Positions 1 through 9,468 are shown, numbered from the stretch's first letter. The stretch: DNA of 64,000 bases from JADJEI01 sp035328465 (GCA_035328465.1 DAOLIQ010000006.1:1-64000), one strand, 5' to 3'. A program made the numbers and translations. The notes: generated by a model from the sequence alone, not told the origin.

Positions 1-1362
1 GGGAACAAAACCAACTACCTGCCAATCCGTTTGACCTTTGACGTTTGACATTTCATTCCTCTGCAATTCAAACCCGCTGTTATTAGTCTCCGTTGCAGTT
101 TGCCAGTTTAGTGAAACTGAGTTTTGCGTTACATTTGCAGTGAAGGAGGTTAGTTCAACAGGGATTATGTCGGAGGCAATTTTAGCTAAAAGGACCTGCT
201 GTTCAAATGAGATTTGTCTCTGCATCCCAGTTAGAATATAATCCCCGTTAAGGGCCTGAATAATTGAATAACCCGACGACCAATATTCATATGTTGGAAT
301 GTTAGTATAGGGTTTAATAACAGTTGTCCATATTGTATCTCCCAAAGAATTGGTTCTTAAAATCCAACAATTATCAACGTCCCATGTCCCAGCACCACAC
401 ATTATTAATCCACCATCGTTGAGTTGAGCTATTGAGTAACCGACGTCACCCTCATGGTGTAGATTATAATCATAATTCTTCGACCATAGTAAATTGCCCA
501 AAGAATCTGTTTTTAATAGATATAAATCCCAATTTTCTCCCCCCATGAAAAGTTTACCAATAGCACAATAACCTCCATCACTAGCTTTAGTTATTGACTC
601 AAAATTATCACTTCCATTCGTTGATCCGAAAGTTTTAGTCCACAATGTATCGCCGAATGAATTTAATTTTAAAATCCAACCATTACAACCGGCATAACCG
701 TTACAATCTGTTGATCCAGCTAAAATATATTCACCATTAGATAATAATTCGATATGAAACGCTCTTTGATCATTCATATCATCCCCATAGTTTTTTTCCC
801 AAAGTTTATTGCCCAATGAATCTATTTTAATCAAGTAAACATCCGCATCAACAGGCCAAGCATCTTTCTCGCCAGCTAGCAAATAACCGCCGTCTATGGT
901 TTTTTCAACCGACCAACAAAAATCGTCATTTATTCCTCCATATGTGCGAGTCCAAAGCGTATCCCCGACAGAATTAGTTTTTATAACATAATAGTCAAAT
1001 CCGCCGGCTCCAAAGGAGGATGTTGAGCCAGCAATTAGATACCCCATATCACTAGTAAATTGAATCGACCAACCATAATCATCATTATCCCCTCCATAGG
1101 TTTTACTCCAAAGAATATTCCCGTTTGAGTCGGTTTTTATCATCCATATATCGAATCCCTTATTTAAAATTATAGATGATTCAGTATAACCAACTAGGAC
1201 AATATTTCCATCCTCAGATTCAAGCACAGATCTTCCAATGTCATTACCAATATTAGATCCAAAGTTCATCTTCCATAGGATATTTGGTTCTTGCGCGAAG
1301 CTATCTTTTAGTAAAATTAGGCTTATTGATACTGTCATAAGTAAAATTATTTTTAATTTCAT
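1..1362 (-). CDS. Secreted repeat (propeller-like) protein, C-terminus cut by window edge
   Basis: An open frame of 454 codons runs from an ATG at 1362 to the left edge without a stop. The N-terminus is a signal peptide ending in SFAQ. The body carries about seven repeats of roughly 50 residues, each with a DGGYLLAG-type strand and an IKTDSLGDTLW-type strand, which suggests a beta-propeller. The last visible part (VELTSFTANVTQNSVSLNWQ) is the spacer that often precedes a T9SS sorting domain in this group, so the missing end probably holds that domain. The Shine-Dalgarno AGGAGAG overlaps the stop codon of the upstream beta-helix gene, so the two are likely co-translated. Ligand and function are unknown. 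A heptanucleotide repeat (26-53) lies inside the reading frame. Confidence 0.8.
   Translation of the reverse strand, partial: MKLKIILLMTVSISLILLKDSFAQEPNILWKMNFGSNIGNDIGRSVLESEDGNIVLVGYTESSIILNKGFDIWMIKTDSNGNILWSKTYGGDNDDYGWSIQFTSDMGYLIAGSTSSFGAGGFDYYVIKTNSVGDTLWTRTYGGINDDFCWSVEKTIDGGYLLAGEKDAWPVDADVYLIKIDSLGNKLWEKNYGDDMNDQRAFHIELLSNGEYILAGSTDCNGYAGCNGWILKLNSFGDTLWTKTFGSTNGSDNFESITKASDGGYCAIGKLFMGGENWDLYLLKTDSLGNLLWSKNYDYNLHHEGDVGYSIAQLNDGGLIMCGAGTWDVDNCWILRTNSLGDTIWTTVIKPYTNIPTYEYWSSGYSIIQALNGDYILTGMQRQISFEQQVLLAKIASDIIPVELTSFTANVTQNSVSLNWQTATETNNSGFELQRNEMSNVKGQTDWQVVGFVP
26..53 (-). repeat. Heptanucleotide tandem repeat, four units, inside coding sequence
   Basis: Read on the minus strand, four 7-base units follow each other: AAATGTC, AAACGTC, AAAGGTC, AAACGGA. 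A second four-unit array with the same core lies at 27186-27213. The array here adds residues MSNVKGQT to the secreted protein. Confidence 0.7.
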
Positions 1363-1371
1363 TTTTCTCTC

Positions 1372-2629
1372 CTACTCTTGATCTGGGCAAATTGGATCAG
1401 AATTGTGTCCAAAATCATTTTGCAAAACATCACCAATTTTCCAGCGATTACTTCTATATGTTACGGCACCTTCGACTGTACTGCATTCATATACTGGCCA
1501 TCCTAAATTATATCCAGTAGGACATAAAAACATATTACTATTTATTTTACCATCTGTTCCACTATCCCAATTTTCAATCCTTAATGGATAACGATCAATC
1601 TCTAAATTAATAATCGTACAATTTTCAACAGTTGAGTAAAAAGCCCCGTCCATAGGGTTTGCATTTTGTGTTATTCCAATTCCTTTTCCCCCTGCAACGT
1701 AACTATAATAAACCTTTAGTAGCGGTTTCTCTACATCACCCTCTATAAATCCTGCTTCTATTCCAGATTTCTTTGGGAAATTAGTATTGATATAACACAA
1801 ATTAACTGTTAGTCTGCCAGCCTTGTAAATGCGTTGTCCATTTTCCATTGTATAATAAATATCAGGATTTCTGAATACGTGTATTCCATCCCCCTGATGA
1901 TCAGCCCCTGGAATGTCTATCCCCGTGGAGTCAATCGAACAGGACTCAATCAGTACATTATAACCTGCTATCTGTACACCATCCCAACCGGTTCTTTGCA
2001 CTATTGAGTTCCTTAGTGTTCCATAATCACCAAACAACTTTATTCCAGCAGGAGATGGAATCATCTGTATCGGAAGCGGGCTACCGTAAGGCGAGTTTCC
2101 CCAGGCTGCCCATCCGCAGCTATCTACATAAAGATTATCACCAGAAAAATAATTTGAGTAGGAGTCTGCCTTAATTCCGTAAGCTCGGAATCTTCTTATC
2201 TGCAAATCCTTAATAACAGCAAAGTTTGTATTTACAAATTCAAAACACCTCATACTCCAGTTTGAGGTATCCTCTTTGTCCTCTGGAAGAATACCTTCGA
2301 AAATTGTGCTGGCTTTACTTTTACCAATGAAAGCTATGTTAACAAAATTTCTTACGACAAAAGAATCAATCAGATAAGTAGAATCAGTAAAATAGAAAGA
2401 TGTGTTAGAGGCTAATCTATGCTTTAAGTCTTGAATAGAGTAAGCATTAGTCCAACTGCTGCCGGAATGATCCCCAGTTCCGTGAGGTGTTACATATTTA
2501 GCAATTGGTGGTGGGGGGTACACTGTTGTTATCTCCCAAAGAATTGGAATTTGTGTTTATTGAACTTGCAGCAATAAATAAGGCAATCACTGCAAAGAAC
2601 TGAACCGAACGAACAAGAAAGGCTTTCAT
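1372..2629 (-). pseudogene. Secreted right-handed beta-helix protein, frameshifted at a C6 run
   Basis: A signal peptide (MKAFLVRSVQFFAVIALFIA) starts at an ATG at 2629 behind a perfect AGGAGG. Its frame stops shortly after the run of six C near 2512-2517. The mature part, about 380 residues, lies in the next frame down to 1372. Removing one C joins them as ...NNSVPPPPIAKYVTPHGTG. The opening 'YVTPHGTGDHSGSSWTNAYS' and the repeating short strands (YGIKADSYSN, LRNSIVQRTGWDGVQIAG, VENCTIINLEI) are typical of parallel beta-helix, pectate-lyase-like surface proteins. No catalytic residues can be assigned. The gene may be phase-variable, decayed or misread. The stop overlaps the ribosome site of the next gene. 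Confidence 0.7.
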
Positions 2630-2749
2630 ATTTACCTCCTGAAAATATTATTGAAAGAATGTTAAATAAGTTGTTTACCTCTCCTGATAAAATTTCTAAA
2701 AGCATATTACAAATAGAAATTGAAAAAGTCAAGATGAGCTTCAACCAGC

Positions 2750-2781
2750 TTTGTTCTTTACAGATTATCAGTTTAATTTTG
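2750..2781 (+). promoter_or_regulatory. Bacteroidota-type promoter for the receiver/PPDK gene
   Basis: TTTG at 2750-2753 and TAATTTTG at 2774-2781 are 20 bases apart, matching the Bacteroidota sigma consensus TTTG-N19-21-TAnnTTTG. The predicted start of transcription is near 2788, about 20 bases before the ATG at 2807. Confidence 0.55.
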
Positions 2782-2806
2782 GATAGCAAACAACAAAGCG
2801 ATTAAT

Positions 2807-5788
2807 ATGAACAAACTTGAGTTATTAAAAGTAGAAGATATTTTCGGAAACAGGCTGAAAAAGTTTCAAAAACTTATGCAGCACAAAATCAGGGAAATCC
2901 TGCTTGTTTCCAGTATCTATGATAATTATTTATTCGAGGAAGACGGCAGACTTTATGAACTGATTCGCCAGGAATATCAAACTTTAAATCTTAGTCACGC
3001 ACCTGAAATCACTCACGTTACAACAGGGCTTGAAGCAATAGAACTGCTGACAAATGAAAGCACCTTTGATTTAATTATCACCACCCTTCATTTAGATGAT
3101 ATGCACGTAATTAAATTTGCAGAGATGATTAGACAGGCCGGAATCAATCTTCCAATCATACTTTTGGCTTACGACAACCGTGAACGAAAGGAATTGGTTT
3201 ATAATTACGATACTTCTATCTTCGAAAAAATATTTATCTGGAACGGGGACTATCATCTTGTAATGGGAATTGTGAAATATGTTGAAGACAAATTGAATGT
3301 TGAAAATGATGTTTTAAATATTGGTGTGCAAACTATAATTCTTGTTGAAGACAACGTGAAATTTTATTCAACTTATCTACCATTAATTTACACAGAGATA
3401 TTCAAACAGTCGCAGCGGCTGATTTCCGAAGGAATAAACCTTAAGCATAAATTTTTAAGAATGAGAGCGCGCCCAAAAATTTTATTGGCGACAACGTTTG
3501 AAGAAGCCTGGGGTTATTTTGAAAAATATAAAGAGCACATCCTCGGAATTATTTCTGACAATAATTTCAGGCACAACGGAGCTAAAGATCCGGAAGCCGG
3601 ACTAAAATTTGCAAAGCTGGTAAAAAGTCAACACAAAGATATTCCAATCGTCATTCAATCTTCAAATGCCGAAATAGCCGGTCCGGCAAACGAAATCGGC
3701 TGTTCTTTCATTCAAAAAAATTCCCCCAGCCTGCTTCATGATTTAAGAGATTTTATGATGAATAATTTTGGCTTCGGTGATTTTATTTTTCAAACACCGG
3801 ATGGCAGAGAGGTTGGGCGGGCAAAAAATATTTTTGAAATGATGGAAATGCTTAAAACCGTCAGCGACTCAAGTTTGTTCTATCATGCCGAAGGAAATCA
3901 TTTTTCTAAGTGGTTGAAAGCAAGAACGGAATTTTGGCTTGCACATCAGTTAAGGCCAAAGAAAGTTACGGAGTTTAAAAATGCTGATGAGCTTAGAAAT
4001 CTTCTTTATAAATCCTTAAAAGAATATGTTGAAATAAGACAGCGCGGGGTGGTCACTGACTTTAGTAAAAAATTATTTGATCCTAAAAATAGTTTTTCAA
4101 GAATAGGTGGCGGATCACTCGGTGGAAAAGCAAGAGGTTTGGGATTTATTAATTCTTTAATTTATAATTATAACATCAGGAATAAATTTGAGGGGGTGGA
4201 AATCACGGTTCCTTCCGCAGTAATTATTGCTACCGATGTTTTTGATCAGTTCATACAAGAAAATAATTTGGAGTCGTTTGCACTAAATGAGCCGGATGAT
4301 TTAAAGATTACACAAAAGTTTATCGAGGCTTCATTTTTTCCACAGGATGTGATTGAGAAATTATCTGATTTTCTTGATTTTGTTCACGAACCATTGGCAG
4401 TACGCTCGTCAAGTTTGCTTGAAGATTCTCAGTTTCAGCCCTTTGCTGGAGTTTATCAAACCTATATGATTCCTAACAGCAGTTCCGATAAAAGCATCAG
4501 GCTTGATGAGCTGCTTCAATCAATTAGAAGTGTTTACGCTTCAACTTTTCATCGAATGGCAAAAGATTATATGAAAGCCACGTCATACAGATTAGAAGAA
4601 GAAAAAATGGCAGTTATAATTCAGAAACTTGTGGGGGCAAAAAGAGAAGAACGCTTTTATCCTGATTTTGCAGGGGTTGCGAAGTCTTATAATTTTTACC
4701 CCGTCCCGCCTCAAAAATCAGTTGATGGAATTGCACTCGTTGCACTTGGCTTAGGCAAAACAGTTGTCGAAGGCGGCAATACTGTCCGATTTTGTCCAAA
4801 GTATCCAAAACATCTTCTGCAATTTTTTTCTACTAAAGAAACAATAAGAAACGCTCAACAAGATTTTTATGCTCTTGATCTTAATGGGAAGTTGAACCAC
4901 CATCCTGATCGCACCGAAGATATGTTGGTAAAAAAATATGATCTTGCACAATCCGAAACCGACGGAACACTTTATGCGGTTGGGTCAACATATTCCCCCG
5001 AGAATGATTCGGTTTATGAAGGAATTTCCCGCAGCGGAATGCGTGTGGTTACATTCGCACCAATTCTAAAACACAAAATTTTTCCCCTTGCAGAAATACT
5101 TGAACTTTTGCTTGAGCTTGGTACGTGGGGGATGGGGGTTTCGGTTGAAATAGAATTTGCAGTGAATTTAGATGTTCCCGAAGGAAAGCCGAAAGAATTT
5201 GCCATGCTGCAAATGCGTCCATTGGTTATCAGCCGCGAAGCAGAAGAGTTGAATGTTGAAGAATTAGACGAATCAAAACTAATCTGCCATAGTCAGCAAG
5301 TTTTAGGCAACGGCGCAATCAACGATATTCATGATATAATAATGATTGATATAAATAAATTTGACAGATCTAAAACTAAGGAAACAGCTTACGAAGTAAG
5401 CCAGTTAAATGCGAAACTGGTTTCAGAGAAGCGCCCATATATTTTAATTGGTGTTGGCAGATGGGGTTCGCTCGATCATTGGCTTGGAATACCAGTAACA
5501 TGGGATCAGATTTCCGGCGCAGCAGCTATAGTTGAGGCGGGGTTTAAAGATTTAAATGTTACCCCATCCCAGGGCTCGCATTTTTTCCAAAATATAACGT
5601 CATTCCGGGTAGGGTATTTTACAGTCAGTACTTTAAGTCATCAGGGGTTTATCGACTGGGATTGGCTGCTCGAGCAAAAGCCATTGGAAGAGTTAAACTA
5701 TGTTAAACACCTTAGATTTGATAGTTCGTTAACTGTTAGGATTAATGGGCATAAAAATAAAGGAATAATCCTGAAACCAGGAATGTGA
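2807..5788 (+). CDS. Receiver-domain fusion to PPDK/PEP-synthase-type ATP-grasp domain
   Basis: A protein of 993 residues. Residues about 30-130 form a receiver-like fold whose phospho-acceptor is replaced (IITTLHL). Residues about 175-320 form a second receiver with an intact site: E181/D182, acceptor D251 and K304. A PPDK_N (pyruvate/PEP-binding, ATP-grasp) domain follows, with the glycine-rich loop GGGSLGGKARGLG around K441 and the AVRSSSLLED motif at R533. The mobile phosphohistidine domain and the PEP-binding barrel of true PEP synthase or PPDK are not visible. The C-terminus has a conserved-looking SQGSHFFQN block. Inference: a cytosolic phosphotransfer enzyme gated by a receiver, substrate unknown. 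It stands alone, tail-to-tail with the amidase. Confidence 0.8.
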   Translation: MNKLELLKVEDIFGNRLKKFQKLMQHKIREILLVSSIYDNYLFEEDGRLYELIRQEYQTLNLSHAPEITHVTTGLEAIELLTNESTFDLIITTLHLDDMHVIKFAEMIRQAGINLPIILLAYDNRERKELVYNYDTSIFEKIFIWNGDYHLVMGIVKYVEDKLNVENDVLNIGVQTIILVEDNVKFYSTYLPLIYTEIFKQSQRLISEGINLKHKFLRMRARPKILLATTFEEAWGYFEKYKEHILGIISDNNFRHNGAKDPEAGLKFAKLVKSQHKDIPIVIQSSNAEIAGPANEIGCSFIQKNSPSLLHDLRDFMMNNFGFGDFIFQTPDGREVGRAKNIFEMMEMLKTVSDSSLFYHAEGNHFSKWLKARTEFWLAHQLRPKKVTEFKNADELRNLLYKSLKEYVEIRQRGVVTDFSKKLFDPKNSFSRIGGGSLGGKARGLGFINSLIYNYNIRNKFEGVEITVPSAVIIATDVFDQFIQENNLESFALNEPDDLKITQKFIEASFFPQDVIEKLSDFLDFVHEPLAVRSSSLLEDSQFQPFAGVYQTYMIPNSSSDKSIRLDELLQSIRSVYASTFHRMAKDYMKATSYRLEEEKMAVIIQKLVGAKREERFYPDFAGVAKSYNFYPVPPQKSVDGIALVALGLGKTVVEGGNTVRFCPKYPKHLLQFFSTKETIRNAQQDFYALDLNGKLNHHPDRTEDMLVKKYDLAQSETDGTLYAVGSTYSPENDSVYEGISRSGMRVVTFAPILKHKIFPLAEILELLLELGTWGMGVSVEIEFAVNLDVPEGKPKEFAMLQMRPLVISREAEELNVEELDESKLICHSQQVLGNGAINDIHDIIMIDINKFDRSKTKETAYEVSQLNAKLVSEKRPYILIGVGRWGSLDHWLGIPVTWDQISGAAAIVEAGFKDLNVTPSQGSHFFQNITSFRVGYFTVSTLSHQGFIDWDWLLEQKPLEELNYVKHLRFDSSLTVRINGHKNKGIILKPGM

Positions 5789-5820
5789 TTGTGCAAATTA
5801 ATAATTAATTGAAAGTTAAT

Positions 5821-7356
5821 TTAGTTTGATTCAATTTGTTTATCATAAAACTGTTTAAAGTTTTTTAATGCCTGAAAAATTGATTCAGCAATTTTTTGCT
5901 GACCTTCCTTTGATTTAAGAAAAGCAGCATCTTCTGTATTAGATAAAAATCCCGTTTCAATTAAAACATTCGGCATTGAAGCCCCCACCAATACATAGAA
6001 ACCTGCTTGTTTAACACCTCGAGAAGACAGTTTAAGATTTGCCGTTAGTTGTTTGTCTAGCATTTCGGCAAACTTTTCTGAGTACTTCATATAGGTCGAG
6101 TGGGCCATATTAACCAATATGAAATTTTCATCAGTCAGTTTTTGGTAGCGATTGGGATTCTCTTCATATTGAATCACACTATTTTCACGCTCGGCGATTG
6201 TAATGGCTTCTTGCGTTCTTCCCGGTCTTAATAAATAAACCTCAAAACCTTCGGCATCAGAAGGCTTTTTCGGAGTTGAGTTGCAGTGAATAGAAATAAA
6301 TATTTTACCGTCATTTTCATTTGCAATTTTCCCACGCTTATAAAGATCAACCTGGGTGTCTGTCTTACGAGTGTAAACTACTTTAATATCTTTCATATTT
6401 TCTTCAAGTAATTTGCCAAGCTTTAAGGCAACACTCAGATTGACATCTTTTTCTTTAACCCCCCCAACACCAATTGCGCCCGCATCTACGCCGCCATGAC
6501 CTGCATCTATAACAACAACATCAAAAACCCACTTTTCTTTATCTTTTTCTGATTTGTCTTCAAATATTTTATTATGAAGAGTGATTTGAATGTCGTTGCT
6601 GTTCTCAACATTTAAAACATCACTGGCAGTAAACTCCTTTCCAAGTTTAAAATAAATCTCACAATCCTCCCCGACATTTTTTGAAGAAAATTGTTTAACC
6701 AATCCATTTCCACTGGAAAAATTTAATTTAGCAGTATCAACGTTCACTTTTCTAAATTTTAAAGTCAAAATATCATCCTTGAATGAGCTTTTATATGATG
6801 GAATTCTTTTCTTTGATTTAATAGTAACAAGAGTCCCGTTTGCCTTTTCATCCATTGAAAATCCAAAAATGTTAAAGCTGCCAGTAGTAGAAATAACAGG
6901 TGGTTCCTTTTCGTTTGGTATTTCGTCTTTGATGATTATCTGGTTTGGTTTTGTAAGATCAATTTTTTTGTTAGTTAATGTACCAAGCAAGTCAACCATA
7001 TATTTAGCGGGGATATAAATGTGTCCTTTGATTAGATAAGTTGACGTAGGGAGTTGTACGACAGTGAAGCCATTATCCTTTTTTGATGTAAAAATTATAT
7101 AAGGATTTCGCGCAGAAATTTTAATAGAATAATTATCAGATTTAAACTCAATTTTCCCCGCCCCCTCGTTAATAAAATAGTTTAACGAAACTGCTTCAGC
7201 GAAACTTTTTGCAGAAAAATAAAAAGTGCCCTGCCTTTCATAAGCTGGAATATATGAAGTCCCCTTGCTAGTTTGAATTATAAATTGTTCATTTTCCTGA
7301 GCAAAAAGTGTTGGGGCTAAAAGTAAAACCAAAAGACAGAACTTAAGTAAACTCAT
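5821..7356 (-). CDS. N-acetylmuramoyl-L-alanine amidase (Amidase_3)
   Basis: A protein of 511 residues with a signal peptide ending LFAQ. An N-terminal stalk resembles the copper-amine-oxidase-N/AMIN type (YIPAYERQG, YIPAKYMVDLLG). The C-terminal catalytic domain hydrolyses the amide bond between MurNAc and L-Ala of peptidoglycan. Zinc ligands are visible: H287 in DAGHGG, E302 in VKEKDVN and H357 in SIHCNS. The catalytic Glu is in the late VLIETGF motif. It is predicted to be periplasmic and active in cell separation or wall turnover. The start ATG at 7356 gives a full signal peptide. It is the first of three minus-strand genes read from the other end, 14 bases from the methyltransferase gene. 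Confidence 0.93.
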   Translation of the reverse strand: MSLLKFCLLVLLLAPTLFAQENEQFIIQTSKGTSYIPAYERQGTFYFSAKSFAEAVSLNYFINEGAGKIEFKSDNYSIKISARNPYIIFTSKKDNGFTVVQLPTSTYLIKGHIYIPAKYMVDLLGTLTNKKIDLTKPNQIIIKDEIPNEKEPPVISTTGSFNIFGFSMDEKANGTLVTIKSKKRIPSYKSSFKDDILTLKFRKVNVDTAKLNFSSGNGLVKQFSSKNVGEDCEIYFKLGKEFTASDVLNVENSNDIQITLHNKIFEDKSEKDKEKWVFDVVVIDAGHGGVDAGAIGVGGVKEKDVNLSVALKLGKLLEENMKDIKVVYTRKTDTQVDLYKRGKIANENDGKIFISIHCNSTPKKPSDAEGFEVYLLRPGRTQEAITIAERENSVIQYEENPNRYQKLTDENFILVNMAHSTYMKYSEKFAEMLDKQLTANLKLSSRGVKQAGFYVLVGASMPNVLIETGFLSNTEDAAFLKSKEGQQKIAESIFQALKNFKQFYDKQIESN

Positions 7357-7370
7357 TTTGAATGAACCGC

Positions 7371-7949
7371 TTAACCAATGAAGGGAAAGAAAAAACCCGA
7401 TTTCTTTTTGTAGGCAGTAAATTTTTCCCCAAAATATTTATTGTGAAGTTTATCTTCCAGAGCGGCACGCATAATCAAAATAGGAATTTCAATTATCGCC
7501 AAAGGTATTACAAAATATGACATAACCGCTAACCCGCCGCCAATGTCTAATAGTATTTGTGAAAGATATTGGGGGTGGCGAATAACTGAATAAATTCCAG
7601 TTGTAACAAGTTGATGATTTTTTTTGATTACAATTTCCTGGGAATAATTATTGTCAAGCTTTTTGAAAGATAGAATTTGCAGCCAGCTAAAAATTAGATA
7701 AACAATAAGACCAATAAGACGCGGAGTTTTTAACTCATCAGAATATTCTAAAGTACCAATCTGAAAAACCCCAAGTATTAATACAAGCAAGGTGAAAGAA
7801 GAAACAACCAGTGGAAATTTTTGAAGAAATGTTTTCGGCTTTTCCCTAACTTCGGTTAAAGCAGATTTTAAATTTTTATTTGCAGTTGAGAAATTTGCCG
7901 CAAATGTGGCGAGAACATTTAGCCCTGCGATGATATTTATTGGATCCAT
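7371..7949 (-). CDS. ICMT/PEMT-family membrane methyltransferase
   Basis: A protein of 192 residues with about four or five hydrophobic segments. The RHPQYLSQ motif, close to the C-terminus, is the SAM-binding signature of isoprenylcysteine and phospholipid methyltransferase families. The C-terminal half ends in a charged tail typical of these proteins. The substrate cannot be told from sequence; bacterial members may methylate lipids or small isoprenoids. It lies 14 bases upstream of the amidase gene on the same strand and 44 bases downstream of the Trm112-like gene, so the three probably form one unit. Confidence 0.75.
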   Translation of the reverse strand: MDPINIIAGLNVLATFAANFSTANKNLKSALTEVREKPKTFLQKFPLVVSSFTLLVLILGVFQIGTLEYSDELKTPRLIGLIVYLIFSWLQILSFKKLDNNYSQEIVIKKNHQLVTTGIYSVIRHPQYLSQILLDIGGGLAVMSYFVIPLAIIEIPILIMRAALEDKLHNKYFGEKFTAYKKKSGFFFPFIG

Positions 7950-7993
7950 AATTTTCTAATGTTATCTGTTTTCTGAATAAAATGAATTAAAAA

Positions 7994-8209
7994 TTAACTG
8001 AATTTTTTGCCATGACGCTGCATTATTTCAGCCCACTCCTTTTCGCTTAATTGTTCCGATTCTTCAATAAGCATAATAGGAATGTCCTTTTCGATTCGAT
8101 AACGACGTCGTGTAGTTTTATCAGTTGAAACAAGTGTTTCTCCGTCTAACACAAGATCCGCTTTTGTTTCGGGACAGCAGAGTATTTCTAATAATTCTTT
8201 ACTAATCAT
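7994..8209 (-). CDS. Trm112-like small protein (UPF0434 type)
   Basis: A protein of 71 residues starting MISKELLEILCCPETKADL. The 'LLEILCCP' start and the following strands ending in an 'IPIMLIEE' motif are hallmarks of the bacterial Trm112p/YcaR family. In other organisms Trm112 partners activate methyltransferases. The second cysteine pair expected in zinc-binding members is absent, so metal binding is uncertain. Its place beside a membrane methyltransferase gene is suggestive only. The reading direction is away from the cytochrome gene, with a divergent 211-base spacer. Confidence 0.85.
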   Translation of the reverse strand: MISKELLEILCCPETKADLVLDGETLVSTDKTTRRRYRIEKDIPIMLIEESEQLSEKEWAEIMQRHGKKFS

Positions 8210-8420
8210 TTTTAACTTTATTTTTTTGAGTGTTAAGTTAATTCATTAAAGCGAAAATCTTCAACGGAAATTTGGAGCAAAATAATAGCACCACAAAAAG
8301 CATTAAAAATTTTAACACTATAAAAATTGCATTTGTATAAAAATCCAATTAAATTTTAGATGCTTAATCTAATTGATCCTAAATCTCAATAAATAATTTT
8401 AACCATCTTCTGGAGACACC

Positions 8421-9398
8421 ATGAAAAAAATTTTCAAATTTCTTGGAATTTTTTTGGCGATTCTGATAGTTGCTATTGTAGGATTTTTAATTTATTTCAA
8501 CTTTAGCTATCCCGATGTTGACCCGCCAAAAAATATTAAAGTTGAATCAACACCCGAAAGAATTGCCCGTGGAGAATATCTTGCGAAGCATGTAACGATT
8601 TGTCTTGATTGTCATTCTACGCGGGATTACTCTAAATTTTCTGCCCCAATCGTTCCGGGTTCAGACGGAAAGGGTGGAGAAGGGTTTTTAGAAGAATATG
8701 GTTTCCCCGGAAATATTTACAGTAAAAATTTAACTCCTGCTGCAATTGGAAATTGGACCGATGGAGAATTAATCCGGGCGATTACATGCGGGGTAAATAA
8801 AGATGACAAGGCATTATTTCCTTTAATGCCTTATCTAAATTACAATCAACTTTCGGAAGAAGATCTTTATTCGATTGTTGCATATCTCCGAACTTTAAAA
8901 CCAATTGAGAATCAAGTCCCTGAAACGGAATTAAATTTTCCTTTAAATCTAATTGTAAAAACTATTCCGGTGAAATCTTATGAACCAAAAAAATCTATAG
9001 ATACCACAGATGTTTTAAATTATGGTAAATATTTATTCACAATTGCAAGCTGCGCGGATTGTCATACACAATCGGAAAAGGGGGAGCCATTGCCCGGGAT
9101 GTATTGTGCCGGCGGAATGGAATTTCTCCTGCCGGGAGGAACCCTTCGATCTTCTAACATAACTCCCGATATCGAAACAGGAATTGGTTCGTGGTCGCTT
9201 GAACGTTTTCTCGACAGGTTTAGATTTTATAGAAATCCCGAATCTATCATAGACGTTACGCCGACAGAATATAATACTATTATGCCAATGACTTTTTATG
9301 CAGGAATGACCGATAAAGATTTATCTGCAATTTATACCTACCTGCAAACCCTTAAACCTGTTAAAAATAAAGTAGAAAGATTTTCTGCTAAAAAGTAA
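8421..9398 (+). CDS. Membrane-anchored di-haem cytochrome c
   Basis: A protein of 325 residues. Residues 5-28 form one membrane anchor that also serves as export signal. Two c-type haem sites follow, CLDCH at 61-65 and CADCH at 211-215, one in each of two cytochrome c-like halves. Each half carries later Met residues (LFPLMPY, TIMPMTF) that could be distal ligands. The pattern fits periplasmic cytochrome c subunits of dehydrogenases. No catalytic partner gene is adjacent, so the electron donor and acceptor are unknown. Ribosome site GGAGA lies 8 bases before the ATG. Confidence 0.88.
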   Translation: MKKIFKFLGIFLAILIVAIVGFLIYFNFSYPDVDPPKNIKVESTPERIARGEYLAKHVTICLDCHSTRDYSKFSAPIVPGSDGKGGEGFLEEYGFPGNIYSKNLTPAAIGNWTDGELIRAITCGVNKDDKALFPLMPYLNYNQLSEEDLYSIVAYLRTLKPIENQVPETELNFPLNLIVKTIPVKSYEPKKSIDTTDVLNYGKYLFTIASCADCHTQSEKGEPLPGMYCAGGMEFLLPGGTLRSSNITPDIETGIGSWSLERFLDRFRFYRNPESIIDVTPTEYNTIMPMTFYAGMTDKDLSAIYTYLQTLKPVKNKVERFSAKK

Positions 9399-9410
9399 TT
9401 TTGTTTCTAT

Positions 9411-9468
9411 CCTGCCGGTTTGAAGTTGAGATAGTTTATGATAAATTTCAAATAAAAAAACCGGCAGG
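9411..9468 (+). promoter_or_regulatory. Inverted repeat covering the PPK2 ribosome site
   Basis: An exact 11-base inverted repeat pairs CCTGCCGGTTT (9411-9421) with AAACCGGCAGG (9458-9468); 9410 and 9469 extend the pairing by one base. The loop is 36 bases. The 3' arm contains the AGG of the AGGAA ribosome site that precedes the ATG at 9479, so pairing would hide it. There is no T run, so a terminator is less likely. Confidence 0.5.

Noticed and set aside
2529..2789. An 86-residue minus-strand reading frame before the beta-helix gene
   Set aside because: It crosses the signal peptide and ribosome site of the beta-helix gene in another frame, and its residues show no pattern.
5788..5821. Regulatory region between PPDK-like and amidase genes
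   Set aside because: Only 32 bases tail-to-tail; nothing seen.
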